Counted from the first letter of the stretch, positions 44,605 through 54,083 are shown. The stretch is 64,000 nucleotides of DNA from Peristeroidobacter agariperforans (GCF_004138335.1 NZ_RYFW01000003.1:1-64000), one strand, 5' to 3'. A program made the numbers and translations. Notes: a model not told the origin generated them from the sequence alone.

Positions 44605-44952
44605 CTACCGCCGTCGGTTGATCGAGGGATGCAACACCACTCGGTAACCGCATGCCAGCGTCCTGAGCGTCGAGGGTGGGGTCAGCAGTCCATCGATGTG
44701 ATGGAGCCGCTCGGCTGGGGCGTAGCCTTCATTCGTCCATCGGTAGGTAGCTCCGGCCACGAGCGTAAACGCCGATCCTGCGGCGACCACCATCACGCCA
44801 TCGGGAAGTTGGGAAAGCGGTGAAGGCAGCTCGTGGATGCGCGGCCGTGTTCCATCCGCTCACTGCGCAGGATGGCATCGATTGCGTTGGCGGACGCCTG
44901 CGGGTCGCGTGTGACGCTTCTCCAGCAATCCCGAAACTGTTCGGCGCTTCAC
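44605..44952 (-). pseudogene. Decayed C-terminal fragment of an unidentified protein
   Basis: Two frames join if one base is added near 44850-44870: AEQFRDCWRSVTRDPQASA... and ADGTRPRIHELPSPLSQLPDGVMVVA, ending GLLTPPSTLRTLACGYRVVLHPS. The second part has the look of a conserved domain end, but I cannot name the family. The rest of the gene is missing. Confidence 0.45.
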
Positions 44953-45278
44953 GACGGCAGGCAAAGCAGGGACCGATGGCCCGCTGCCGGGAGAGACTCG
45001 GTGGAGTGTGGACTTTTCAAGCACTACGCCATCACCTGTAGCCGCCATCGTGGATGGCGGCCCGCACTGGCCTTGCAAGATGGAAGACGTTGGTCGAAAG
45101 GAGGCGCATAGAGTGATCAGAAAAAGTCACGCCTGACGGGCGAGTGACGCGCGCAATTAGCCCAGCGGTACGACGTCGGATACATATCGAGCTTCGTCCG
45201 GCCCATCTCGATGGCCCGAAGGAGTTGTCTAGGGATGATCCGTTTGTCAGGTTGCGTGAAGGAATCGCAGGGCGCGGA
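44953..45278. other. Gap without a supportable gene
   Basis: About 330 bases between the decayed fragment and the secreted protein gene. I see nothing recognisable in it. Confidence 0.5.
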
Positions 45279-45827
45279 CTAGTCATCATTGCCGCCGCGT
45301 ACCATCACGCATTTTGGCGTGCTCGAGATCGTCTGATCTCGGTCGGGTCGAAGATAGTCCTGCACAACGGATAGTCGTAAGTTGCTCTCGTGAAGTGAAG
45401 GGATGTTGAACAAGCAGAAATCAGGAGAGTGGCGGGGTGCGAGTATCACGTTGTACCTGATGTCCGATCCTCCTGTGACGAAGACAATGGCGATAAGCGA
45501 GTCCGATACCGCGGTAAATCTGTGTTGTCCCCAAGGAAGATTTGGGATCTTCGCGTCACTGGAGGACCAATCCATACCAATCTCTGCCAGAGGGATCGTG
45601 GTTGGAGATGCTGCCTGCTGTCGAAAGAGCGTCTGCAGTTTTTGCTGTCCATCCTCAGGGATGCCTGCAACGCTCATGATGAGCTTCAGATCATTCGCCT
45701 GACCAAACGCCGTTTGCAGGGCCTCAGGGCTAAAGCCGCTAGCAGCATCGACGCCTGGCACAAAGAGGCAAGCACCCGACATTGCACTAGTCAACGTAAA
45801 AAGTATCGTCGTAGTAGGGCGCTTCAT
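45279..45827 (-). CDS. Secreted hypothetical protein
   Basis: 182 residues with an N-terminal signal peptide (about 1-29, ending VDAAS). The mature part is mixed (SPEALQTAFGQANDLKLIMSVAGIPEDGQQKLQTLFRQ ... PNLPWGQHRFTAVSDSLIAIVFVTGG). No family recognised. Third-position composition looks less GC-rich than the core genes, hinting at transfer. Confidence 0.65.
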   Translation of the reverse strand: MKRPTTTILFTLTSAMSGACLFVPGVDAASGFSPEALQTAFGQANDLKLIMSVAGIPEDGQQKLQTLFRQQAASPTTIPLAEIGMDWSSSDAKIPNLPWGQHRFTAVSDSLIAIVFVTGGSDIRYNVILAPRHSPDFCLFNIPSLHESNLRLSVVQDYLRPDRDQTISSTPKCVMVRGGNDD

Positions 45828-46156
45828 CGTGATCTCATCCCGACATTTGCCGCGCCGGGATCTGCGTGGCTGAAATCGCGCAGATCCCTTCTGGCCAGGC
45901 GCTCAGTCTAACCACTACCACAGGTATGCGATACAACCAGTCGCGAGATCGACATGCCGCTACAGCCATAGCCGTTGCATGAGCTGACACGTGACTCGTC
46001 TGGCAGCGGTTCAGCGGAACCGTGCATCTCACTGACCGCGAAATCCACGTGGCGGCCGTGCCTATGATGATCGTGTGATGAGCTTAGCGCTCAAGTGGTA
46101 TGACGCTGCTGCGAATCGAACGGTTCATTTCATGGTCAGCGGACGCTGCTTGGCCC
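45828..46156. other. Gap without a supportable gene
   Basis: About 330 bases upstream of the secreted protein and downstream of the MBL gene. It presumably contains the promoter for the former; no clear motif seen. Confidence 0.5.
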
Positions 46157-47539
46157 TCAGGCAAGAAAACGTCTGTAACCTTGACGTGCGATTCGGTAGA
46201 GGGCAGGACTCGCTGAGTTGAACGCAGTGAGGACCTGCCGGCGCAGCTTGCGGGAGGAGCTTATGCGGACCTGGTCGAGCCAGCCTTGAAAGCCCGAGGC
46301 GTTGCGATACCCTCGGAAATAGGCATCTAGCTCGCTGATGCTGAAAGCACGGCCGTTGTCGCCATACTTGGCCACATAGGGCGTAAAGTCGGGGTAGAGC
46401 TTGCGCACTCCGCCATGCAGCACCGTCTTCATGAAGTTGCCGATCAGCAGGTCATCGAATATTTCGTACTGGATCGCGGTCATGAAGGAGTGACGAGGCG
46501 CTTCGAACGTGATGCCGCGACCTTTCGGGCCGCCCAAATCGACGCAGTGCTCCTGACCGCCGACCCGCACCTTGATGAATTGAAACTTCCGACGCAGATG
46601 CTCGAACTTCTGAAAGTACGCGCGCACCGCTGCGATGTCGTCTCGATCGAGCGGCTCCGACCAGTCGTCGCCGAACTCCGCGGGCTCGCGGAATACTCTC
46701 GGCACCGGCTCCATCGAAGTCTCGGTGATCCGATCCGCGCCGACATCGTATGAAAAATATCCGGGGATAAACGTTCCGCGATCGCGCTTGAAACACTCGC
46801 CGTGGGCCTCGATCGGGGTTTCATAGTTCGCCGCCCAGCGCGAGTCCGTCCGCCCGAATACGTGATGACACGAGAACGGCGCGGTGTGCGTGCCCTGCCA
46901 ACTCTTTAGCAGCGCCGTATATGCATATCCCAGGGGTTTCTTCTCGCCCTGCAGCGGTTCGATCCGATGCCCCTCTTCCGTGAAGAAGTTGATCATGTCT
47001 GCAGTGCCGTAGCTGAACAGATTGAATACGAACCGGCGCTTGAATGGCTTCGCCTGCGCCAGCAGCTTCGCCCGAGTGCCGAGCGCCGAGCTGTCGTTGA
47101 GGTTGATGACCAGGCAATCCTCGCCCAATGCAATCAGCAGCGCGGCATCCTGATTCCAATCGGCGAAACACAGAATGCTGACTTGCGGCGAGATTTGCAG
47201 CCAGCGGTTGTCCTCGAGCTCGTGAGCACGGTAACCGGCCTCGCCCAGGTCGCGGAGGATCCGCCCACCCTGGTGGCGCGGTATCAGCAGCGTCTTGTTT
47301 CGGAACGCCGCCAGAGACTCGAGGTTGAGATGATCGGGATGGCCGTGTGAAACCCAGACATGAGTTGTCGATGCGAACGCTGCCAACTGTTGCTCGGTGA
47401 AGCGATACGGCAGTACCCAGGATCCGAAGTATTGAGCACCTTCGATCCAAGGATCCGTGACGAGCACCGGGATCCCCCGGTCATAAACGATGAGGGTTGC
47501 GTTGCCGCACGTCTCGAATCCGAGGTTCACACGGGGCAT
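46157..47539 (-). CDS. Metallo-beta-lactamase-fold hydrolase or oxygenase-like protein
   Basis: 460 residues from ATG 47539. The metal motif SHGHPDHL (HxHxDH) lies near residue 66-72, with further His at LIPRHQGG and in the CHHVFGRTDS region. Size and layout resemble the MBL-fold proteins related to CMP-sialic-acid hydroxylase, which are of uncertain function in bacteria. The in-frame ATG at 47608 would add 23 Cys-rich residues without homologous look. No clear partner gene. Confidence 0.75.
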   Translation of the reverse strand: MPRVNLGFETCGNATLIVYDRGIPVLVTDPWIEGAQYFGSWVLPYRFTEQQLAAFASTTHVWVSHGHPDHLNLESLAAFRNKTLLIPRHQGGRILRDLGEAGYRAHELEDNRWLQISPQVSILCFADWNQDAALLIALGEDCLVINLNDSSALGTRAKLLAQAKPFKRRFVFNLFSYGTADMINFFTEEGHRIEPLQGEKKPLGYAYTALLKSWQGTHTAPFSCHHVFGRTDSRWAANYETPIEAHGECFKRDRGTFIPGYFSYDVGADRITETSMEPVPRVFREPAEFGDDWSEPLDRDDIAAVRAYFQKFEHLRRKFQFIKVRVGGQEHCVDLGGPKGRGITFEAPRHSFMTAIQYEIFDDLLIGNFMKTVLHGGVRKLYPDFTPYVAKYGDNGRAFSISELDAYFRGYRNASGFQGWLDQVRISSSRKLRRQVLTAFNSASPALYRIARQGYRRFLA

Positions 47540-47733
47540 CCGGTCGGAGGAAACATAGCAGTTCAAGGAGCCGCAGCAGCATACGCGCGTCGCCGATGGC
47601 GGCTCCATAAGGACAAAGTGGGGCGGAACTAGAAACGCTCAGTACTGTTTTGCCTCGAGCATGCTCGAGCTCTAGGTGCGCTTGGGCATCGGCGACGTTT
47701 CTCATGGGATGGACGGCTTGCACGGGGTGAAGC

Positions 47734-47780
47734 GCTACACGCTGTTCCTGCATTGCCGGTGCGTGTACGCGTGCGGTGAC
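47734..47780 (+). repeat. 47-bp imperfect direct repeat, left copy
   Basis: Begins GCTACACGCTGTTCCTGCA and ends CGGTGAC; matches 48820-48866 at about 39 of 47 positions. The pair brackets the LysR pseudogene. Confidence 0.8.
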
Positions 47781-47817
47781 CAGGAGAGCTCTGCCTGTCG
47801 GCTAGAATCGGTCCGTT

Positions 47818-48590
47818 GCGAACGTTCGAATTTTTCTGGCGGTAGCCCGCGGCGGATCCTTCGGCGAGGCCGCCCGGAGCCTGGGCGTGAGCCATTCGAC
47901 GGTGGGTCGCCGGATAAAGGCGCTCGAAGATGAAGCAGGACAGCCGCTCTTCCGCAGGACGCAGGACGGACTCGTGCTCACAGACGCCGGCGACGCCGTG
48001 CTGGCTCTAGCGGAATCCATGGAAAATTCTGCGCTCTCCATGGAAAGTCGCCTGGCCGGCAACCACGAACGCCTCGAAGGAATCTTGCGGATATCGTCAG
48101 CGGATTGGTTTGCTGGCTATGTTCTGGCTCCTGTCCTGGCCGAATGGGGCGCCGTCACCCAGCTGTTGTGCCGGAGGTGATCGCGAGCTACCGATTACTC
48201 GATCTTTCACGTCGTGACGCCGACGTAGCGTTTCGTATCGTGCCCCTTTAGCGAGCCAGACATTGTTCAGCGCCGCCTGATGAGAATGCCATACCGGCTT
48301 TATGGCTCGGCCGAAACCGCACGTGCAGTTCAGGCCGATCCGGCATCAGTGGGGCTCATTCTCATGAATACGGCTCAATCCCACTTTCCTGATGTCGCCT
48401 GGCTACTTGATAAGTTCCCGCTTTCACGGCGTGTCTTCACAAGCACGAGCCGAACCGTTCAGGCGCAGATGTGCCTGCGAAGCATGGGCATCGCAGTGCT
48501 GCCAAGGCCGCTTGGCGATGCATTAGCTGGGGTGCAGCGAATCGACACACCGGATCCGCCTCCGTCGAGAGAGGCATGCTCGTTACGATA
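47818..48590 (+). pseudogene. LysR-family regulator, frameshifted
   Basis: HTH part intact (IFLAVARGGSFGEAARSLGVSHSTVGRRIKALEDEAGQPLFRR) but without a usable start codon. The frame breaks near 48146 (extra G in GAATGGGG) and again near 48244 (extra C in GTGCCCC), after which the effector domain continues (YRLYGSAETARAVQ ... CLRSMGIAVLPRPLGDAL). The C-terminus is also shortened. Not functional as read. Confidence 0.75.
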
Positions 48591-48940
48591 GAGCGCTGCC
48601 ATTGATGTCGCCTGACAAGTCACTGGTTCCAGCTCGCAAAAGTAATGCACCTTTGCTCGCGGCACATCGGCGGCGATGGTCCGCTTAGCGCGTTTGCAAT
48701 TTCGCAATGTGCGCTTTCGAAAATTGAAGGTGACCGCTCTGGGGGCAAAAGCAGCCGGCCGGTGCAGCGCTCCTGAGCGCTCGGTGGCGTTCAATGGATG
48801 CAGATAATTCCGCTGAAGGGCTACACGCTGTTCCTGCAGCCCGGATGCGGATACGCGTGAGGTGACTTAGCGCTACACATGTTCTGCAGTGCCGATTCGA
48901 GTCGGATTGCAGGGGCGGACCCGCCGATAGCGGTGAGGCT
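48591..48940. other. Gap holding the right direct repeat
   Basis: About 350 bases after the LysR remnant. It holds the right copy of the 47-bp repeat and no gene that I can support. Confidence 0.5.
48820..48866 (+). repeat. 47-bp imperfect direct repeat, right copy
   Basis: See 47734-47780; the copies lie 1086 bp apart. Confidence 0.8.
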
Positions 48941-49387
48941 CTACGGTGAGCAGCGACGCCCACCGTTGTCGAACCGGCCCTCGTCGCTCTCGATGAGCCC
49001 GTTGCGCACAGTGAAGAAGTTCATGATCGGCACGTCGAACGCGAAGCCCGGCGGCTTGTTCCGGATGTTGACGCGCACGGCGACACGGTCGCCTTGCACG
49101 ACATATTCGTGTACCTCCACGCTGATGTTGGGAAATGCGTCGAACAGAGCCTTGTAGGTACGCCGCACGTCCTCGCGTCCGTGCCGCGGTTGGCAGAAGT
49201 CCGATGCGGTGATCTGCGCCTCGGGCGAATAGAGATTGACGATCTCGTCGAGGGCATGTCGATTGACGGCTGCGAATTTGGCCTCGATCACCGATTGGGG
49301 AGGGGCAGAGGGCTTCGATGGCGCAACAGTGGCACAGCCCGATAGCAGCGCGATGGTCACGATCGACGGCGGTACGACGAATTTCAC
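48941..49387 (-). CDS. SnoaL/NTF2-like lipoprotein
   Basis: 148 residues: lipoprotein signal (LLSGC) and a SnoaL-like barrel (VIEAKFAAVNRHALDEIVNLYSPEAQI ... YKALFDAFPNISVEVHEYVVQGDRVAVRV). Starts 10 bp after the ECF42 sigma gene and so belongs to its operon. SnoaL-fold proteins often accompany ECF sigma factors. Substrate unknown. Confidence 0.85.
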   Translation of the reverse strand: MKFVVPPSIVTIALLSGCATVAPSKPSAPPQSVIEAKFAAVNRHALDEIVNLYSPEAQITASDFCQPRHGREDVRRTYKALFDAFPNISVEVHEYVVQGDRVAVRVNIRNKPPGFAFDVPIMNFFTVRNGLIESDEGRFDNGGRRCSP

Positions 49388-49397
49388 TTAGGCATCC

Positions 49398-50684
49398 TCA
49401 TGTGAATCTTTGCTCGATGGAGATCACCTCACTTCCTCGCATGCTGCAGTTGGCGCGAGCGAGCAACACGGCTCGCTCTCTGTCGTTGCCGGTCAATTCG
49501 GCGGCACGGAGGAACTCGGCGCGAGCTTCTGCGGTTCGGCCCAACTTCGCCAGCAAATCACCGCGCACTGTGGGTAGCAGATGCAGGCCCTTCAATCGCG
49601 GCTCGCCTCTCAGCGCGTCAACGACGGCGAGGGCCTGGGCAGGTCCGAAAGCCATGCTGACCGCCACCGCTCGATTGATTTCGACGACGGGCGAAGGCGC
49701 CACAAAGGCGAGTGCTTGGTAATGGGCGGCGATGGCGATCCAGTTGGTGTCGGCAGCAGTCACCGCTCGGGCATGGCTGGCCGCGATCATTGCCTGCAAT
49801 ACATAGGGACCGGGTGTCAGCGTCAGGACCATCGCGCGGTTTAGGCCGTCGAGGCCGCGACGTATCAACGAGTGATCCCATTGACTGCGATCCTGATCAA
49901 GCAACAAGATCGGATTGCCTGCCTTGTCGATGCGGGCGGCGAAGCGCGAGGCATGCAACTCCATTAGCGCCACCAGTCCCTGCACCTCCGATTCCCCCGG
50001 GATCAGCGCGGCCAGCGAGCGCCCCAGGCGTAAAGCCTCGCTGCACAGATCGGCGCGCAGCCAATGCGAGCCCTCCGTCGCGACATAGCCTTCATTAAAA
50101 ATCAGATAGACCACCTCAAGGACGGCGCCGAGGCGTTCCCGCCGCTCTGCACCGCGCGGGGTCTCGAACGGAATGGCAGCATCACGCAAGGTCCGTTTAG
50201 CCCGTACGATGCGCTGGGCAATGGTGGCCTCGGGCACCAGGAATGCGCGCGCGATTTCAGGCGTCGACACTCCGACCAGCAGACGCAAAGCGAGAGCGAC
50301 GCGTTGCTCGGCGGGGAGTACCGGATGACAGGCGGTGAAAATGAGTCGCAGCAGATCGTCGTCGATGTCTTCGTCGAGAGTGGTATCGATGCCGGGCGTC
50401 TCGCATTCCAGCTCGGCCAAGTCGATCGCCAGTTCGCGGTGTTTGCCTTCGATCAGCGAAGTGCGGCGCAGCCGATCGAGTGCCCGGTTCTTGGCGACCT
50501 GGGTCAACCAGCCGGCCGGGTTGCTCGGGATGCCCTCACGAGGCCAGCACTCCAAGGCCAGCACAAATACATCCTGCGCAATCTCTTCAGCTAAGCCGAC
50601 GTCGCGCAGTAAGCGGGCCAGCCTGGCGACGAGCTTCCGCTGCTCGATGCGCCAGACTGCGTCAATCTCACCTGTGGCACTCAC
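49398..50684 (-). CDS. ECF42-type RNA polymerase sigma factor
   Basis: 428 residues. Sigma region 2 (RKLVARLARLLRDVGLAEEIAQDVFVLALECWP) and region 4 (LPAEQRVALALRLLVGVSTPEIARAFLVPEATIAQRIVRAKRTLRD), then a long C-terminal TPR-like extension (YLIFNEGYVATEGSHWLRADLCSEALRL) that defines the ECF42 group, which lacks an anti-sigma factor. The GTG start overlaps the TGA of the DGPF gene (GTGA), so translation is coupled. Promoter at 51121-51147 matches its own expected class, suggesting auto-activation. Confidence 0.92.
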   Translation of the reverse strand: MSATGEIDAVWRIEQRKLVARLARLLRDVGLAEEIAQDVFVLALECWPREGIPSNPAGWLTQVAKNRALDRLRRTSLIEGKHRELAIDLAELECETPGIDTTLDEDIDDDLLRLIFTACHPVLPAEQRVALALRLLVGVSTPEIARAFLVPEATIAQRIVRAKRTLRDAAIPFETPRGAERRERLGAVLEVVYLIFNEGYVATEGSHWLRADLCSEALRLGRSLAALIPGESEVQGLVALMELHASRFAARIDKAGNPILLLDQDRSQWDHSLIRRGLDGLNRAMVLTLTPGPYVLQAMIAASHARAVTAADTNWIAIAAHYQALAFVAPSPVVEINRAVAVSMAFGPAQALAVVDALRGEPRLKGLHLLPTVRGDLLAKLGRTAEARAEFLRAAELTGNDRERAVLLARANCSMRGSEVISIEQRFT

Positions 50685-51085
50685 CCCGTGAGCTTGCTGA
50701 AATCTTCCGCCATCTTCTGGACTTCCTGGGGGAATTCACTCACCTCATGGACGCGGCGAATCTCGATCACATCACTGTCCCCAGCCGGGCAGCGGCGTGC
50801 CCATTCGACCGCCTCTTCGCGTGAACGCACATCGATCATCCAGTAGCCCCCCAACACTTCCTTGACCTCGGCGAATGGACCGTCGACGGCGGTCGGCTTG
50901 CCACCCTTGAAGCTGACCCGAACCCCGGAAGCTGGCGGATGCAGGCCTTCGAGCGCCAACAGCACGCCGGCCTTCTTCAGCTCCTCGTTGTATTTCATCA
51001 TCGCCGCAACCCCCTCGGCGCTGGGCATGTTGTCTGGCGCCGCGGACGCGTATCCGCCGGGGATCATCAGCATCATAAAACGCAT
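50681..51085 (-). CDS. DGPF/YCII-related protein of the ECF42 operon
   Basis: 134 residues with the DGPF motif (DGPFAEVKEVLGGYWMIDVRS), a YCII-like alpha/beta fold. ECF42 sigma factors are typically encoded next to DGPF proteins and activate them. Good ribosome site AAGGAG before the ATG. Function unknown; a small-molecule binder or enzyme. Confidence 0.92.
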   Translation of the reverse strand: MRFMMLMIPGGYASAAPDNMPSAEGVAAMMKYNEELKKAGVLLALEGLHPPASGVRVSFKGGKPTAVDGPFAEVKEVLGGYWMIDVRSREEAVEWARRCPAGDSDVIEIRRVHEVSEFPQEVQKMAEDFSKLTG

Positions 51086-51120
51086 TGGTTTGCTCCTTAA
51101 TCAAGTTGCTCCAACTACTT

Positions 51121-51147
51121 GACGAACGAGGAACCGCAAAATCGACA
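51121..51147 (-). promoter_or_regulatory. ECF42-type promoter (DGPF-sigma-SnoaL operon)
   Basis: Minus strand TGTCGA (51147-51142), 17-bp spacer, CGTC (51124-51121). The sequence around it is almost repeated at 53732-53758. Confidence 0.7.
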
Positions 51148-51329
51148 GAAATCGACAGGGCAACGAACGTCCGCCAGGGAGTCGTGCGTGACCAGTGATG
51201 GTCTCCGAATTGACTGGAAAAGGAGTGTCGACCGAAAAGCGGCGAAACTTCACTGAATGATCGAAGGTGAAGCGCTAGTCGCTATCCCGCGTCCGTGGTG
51301 ACCACGAAAATCGAGTAGATTCCAGAGGC

Positions 51330-52202
51330 TCACGCTGTGGAGATGAATGCTGCCACTTCACGGCCGATCGTCGTGCCATGATCTTCCTGCAGATAGTGAC
51401 GACCTCGACCCAAGTGCACGAGGCGACATCCCTTGAGGCTCGCTGCGTAGCGCTCGGCGTAATCGCGTGATACGAGGGCACCGGGCTCTGCAGCGAACAG
51501 GAGCTTCGGATAATCGGAGCCCGCAAGCGCGCTGTGAGCGGCGCTCAGCGTCTGCCAAACGTCCGCTGGCTCGCCTGCAATCGGCAGCTCGTTTGGCAAA
51601 CGCCAGATCGGCCGGCGCGATTCGGGCGTCTGGAATGGCGCGCGATAGACAGCCATCTCCGCCTCGGTGAGTTGGCGCTCGATCGAGCCGGGCAGTACGC
51701 GCTCGATGAACACGTTCTGCTCGAGAATCAGTTGCTCGCCTTCGCCGGGTGTTCTGAATCTGCGAAAAAGATCGCGAGCAGACTGTGATTGATGGAAGTC
51801 TTGCCAACTCGCCATCGGGCGAATGAACTCCATGAAGATCAGCCCTCGCACGAACTCCGGACGCCGTGCCGCGAGATGAAAGGCCAGCGCGGTTCCCCAA
51901 TCCTGCGCGATGAGGTAAGCAGACTCGATGCCTCTGTTCGCGATGAATGCATCCAAGTAACGCACGTGATCGAAGAACCGGTACTCGCAGGCGGGTTTAC
52001 TGGACTGTCCGAACCCGATCAGATCAGGCGCAATGCAATGCGCGACCGGTGCAACTTCGGTCATTACGCGACGCCAGATATAGGACGAAGTCGGGTTACC
52101 GTGCAGGAACAGTGCGACCGGGTCACCGTGCCGGCCGAGCTCGCGATAGGCCATCGATGCGTCGAGCACATCACATTTTGCCAACGTCATGTCGTCGGTC
52201 AT
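51330..52202 (-). CDS. Haloalkane dehalogenase
   Basis: 290 residues, alpha/beta-hydrolase. HGNPTSS (halide-binding N36), nucleophile D101 followed by W102 in AQDWG, acid E125 in FMEFIRP, and base H269 in RHYLQED, the arrangement of the LinB/DhaA-II subgroup. It would cleave carbon-halogen bonds hydrolytically. Co-transcribed with the TetR gene upstream (ATGA overlap at 52199-52202), so substrate-responsive control is likely. Confidence 0.92.
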   Translation of the reverse strand: MTDDMTLAKCDVLDASMAYRELGRHGDPVALFLHGNPTSSYIWRRVMTEVAPVAHCIAPDLIGFGQSSKPACEYRFFDHVRYLDAFIANRGIESAYLIAQDWGTALAFHLAARRPEFVRGLIFMEFIRPMASWQDFHQSQSARDLFRRFRTPGEGEQLILEQNVFIERVLPGSIERQLTEAEMAVYRAPFQTPESRRPIWRLPNELPIAGEPADVWQTLSAAHSALAGSDYPKLLFAAEPGALVSRDYAERYAASLKGCRLVHLGRGRHYLQEDHGTTIGREVAAFISTA

Positions 52203-52795
52203 CGCTCAACTCGCTCGGCGAAGATGGTATGAAACACGATGCGCTTGAACCGTTCGAGCGGTGCCGAGTTACGCTCAACTTTCATACGAAGAATGGCACC
52301 CTCCCACGACGAAATCAGAAAGTCAGCAAGATCCAGGGGTTTGAAATCGGTGGCGAGCTCACCTGCCTTTTGTGCCTCCGCAATGCATGCAGCAAAAGGC
52401 TTCAGCCACTCGGCATAGATCGCCTGTAGCTTCCCTCGCAGCAACTCGCTTTGCTGCACCACCTCCACACTAAAGTCGCCGATCAAGCACCCGCGCGTGC
52501 AGCCGTCGGCCTTCAAGCGCCGTGTAATGACATCCAAATAGCGCTTCAGCCGTTCGCGCGCAGGCCGGCTGTCGTCCTCCAACGTTTCCCTGACGATTGC
52601 TTTGACGTGCTCGAAATATAGCTCGAGTACCTCTGCCGCGAAGGCTTCCTTCGAACGGAAATGGTTCGTGAATGAGCCTTGCGGTGCATCGGCTTCCGCA
52701 ACGATGTCCCGCACACCGCAGCCATTGAAGCCGGTGCGGAACATAGTGCGCAGCCCGGCGGCGACGATGTCGTTTCGCAAGGAAATCTTAGCCAT
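52199..52795 (-). CDS. TetR-family regulator of the dehalogenase operon
   Basis: 198 residues. N-terminal HTH (about 10-50: GLRTMFRTGFNGCGVRDIVAEADAPQGSFTNHFRSKEAF) and a TetR C-terminal ligand domain with Cys pair CTRGCLIG. Starts at ATG 52795; a longer frame crosses the operator. Overlaps the dehalogenase by four bases. Probably represses its own operon via the palindrome at 52817-52835. Confidence 0.9.
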   Translation of the reverse strand: MAKISLRNDIVAAGLRTMFRTGFNGCGVRDIVAEADAPQGSFTNHFRSKEAFAAEVLELYFEHVKAIVRETLEDDSRPARERLKRYLDVITRRLKADGCTRGCLIGDFSVEVVQQSELLRGKLQAIYAEWLKPFAACIAEAQKAGELATDFKPLDLADFLISSWEGAILRMKVERNSAPLERFKRIVFHTIFAERVER

Positions 52796-52816
52796 GGCAA
52801 CCAGAATACGCACGAT

Positions 52817-52835
52817 CGTATTGGAAATCAATACG
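52817..52835. promoter_or_regulatory. Candidate TetR operator
   Basis: CGTATTGgaaatCAATACG, a perfect 7-bp inverted repeat with a 5-bp spacer, 22 bp upstream of the TetR start codon. Confidence 0.65.
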
Positions 52836-53016
52836 ACTGTAGTAACAAGTCGAAATGGTGGGATGCACGACGTTGCAGCTGTACTCCCGCGGCTGCGCGT
52901 CGTCGAGCCCGCAAGTCGGTTTCTGAGGGCGGCCCTTGGCAAGCACGTATGCCTGCTCATGGAACGCTATTCGACTCACAGCGGAAGTGGACAGCCGGCC
53001 CAGGCGTTAGACCGCC

Positions 53017-53649
53017 TCATGGACGCACGTAGCGCAGGTGTGTGGCGGCTGGATCATCAAGAACGCTGTCGATGCGAAACTGCGGGCCGGTCTCGCGTAG
53101 GTTCTCGAAGAGGCGCCGCCCGCCGTAGAACAACACGGGTGCCAAAGCTATTTCCAGCTGCTCGACGACACCTAGGTTCAAGTACTGCTGGATCACATCC
53201 GCGCCGCCCGAGATGCGAACATCGCGATCGCCCGCAGACTCCTTAGCCTGCTCAAGGGCGCTCTCCGGGCCATCGTTGACGAAGTGGAACGTCGTGCCTC
53301 CAGGTACCATCCAAGGCTCGCGCTTCTCGTGAGTAAGAACGTAGACCGGCGTGTGAAAGGGAGCTTCCTCGGGCCATGAGATCTCGCCTTGCTCGAACAT
53401 TCGCTTCCCCATGATGTTCGCGCCGGTGCGTTCCATGGTGTAACGAACCATGTCGTTGACTGGCCCAATCTCTCCCCCGGGTCCAAACTCGAGGATCTCG
53501 CGGAGATACTTTTGATTGAGGGCCCAGGCCATCAGCGCGCCCCACTTGGCGCCCCAACGCTCAGGCTGATGCCAATTCTCGATGGTCATCCCTTCCGGTG
53601 CCATGTAGCCATCGAGGCTAAGTCCAATGTTGACGAATACTTTGCTCAT
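53017..53649 (-). CDS. Dihydrofolate-reductase-like (RibD C-terminal) protein
   Basis: 210 residues of the DHFR/RibD-C fold (VFVNIGLSLDGYMAPEGM; RISGGADVIQQYLNLGVVEQLEIALAPVLFYGGRRLFENL). Enzymes of this group are NADPH-dependent reductases of unknown substrate. Starts at ATG 53649 with GGAG upstream. Its promoter is a near copy of that of the ECF42 operon, so it belongs to that regulon even though the TetR operon lies between. Confidence 0.88.
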   Translation of the reverse strand: MSKVFVNIGLSLDGYMAPEGMTIENWHQPERWGAKWGALMAWALNQKYLREILEFGPGGEIGPVNDMVRYTMERTGANIMGKRMFEQGEISWPEEAPFHTPVYVLTHEKREPWMVPGGTTFHFVNDGPESALEQAKESAGDRDVRISGGADVIQQYLNLGVVEQLEIALAPVLFYGGRRLFENLRETGPQFRIDSVLDDPAATHLRYVRP

Positions 53650-53731
53650 GGTTCTCCGCTCGTGAGTTTCAATCTCGGCCAACTTCTGAGCTACACCGTT
53701 TTTCCCCTTAATCGAGTTGCTCCGACTACTC

Positions 53732-53758
53732 GACGAACGAGGGACCGCAACATCGACA
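53732..53758 (-). promoter_or_regulatory. ECF42-type promoter of the DHFR-like gene
   Basis: Minus strand TGTCGA (53758-53753), 17-bp spacer, CGTC (53735-53732). The match with 51121-51147 extends about 30 bp into the leader. Confidence 0.7.
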
Positions 53759-54083
53759 GAAATCGTCAAGAGAATTACGCTCGGCAATGCTCACAAAGAT
53801 TTGGCCACCTGTAGAAAGTATTCCAACCGGTAAGGCCGCGATAGCGCGGCTTCGTGCGGATCGTCGCTGCTGCCGAAGTTAATAGGTTCGGTCAGCGCCC
53901 GTGCGCAGGTCAGCATTTCTCGGCTGCAGGAAATCATGGTGAAGGCGGGGATCGAGCCGATGCCATGCGGCGAAATGGGACAAGCCGAGCGCGAGACTGC
54001 GCGGCAAAGCCGGATGTTAGTCAGCGATGACGGACTCGCAGCGCTCCGAGTGAAGGCGGCCGTACGGTCGCATCGCTGCAATA
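53759..54083. other. Gap without a supportable gene
   Basis: About 320 bases between the ECF42 promoter and the epimerase remnant. Open frames here have no recognisable content. Confidence 0.45.

Noticed and set aside
47734-48866. 47-bp repeats as integron attC sites
   Set aside because: No paired core sites or integrase-type symmetry seen, and the enclosed gene is a LysR remnant.
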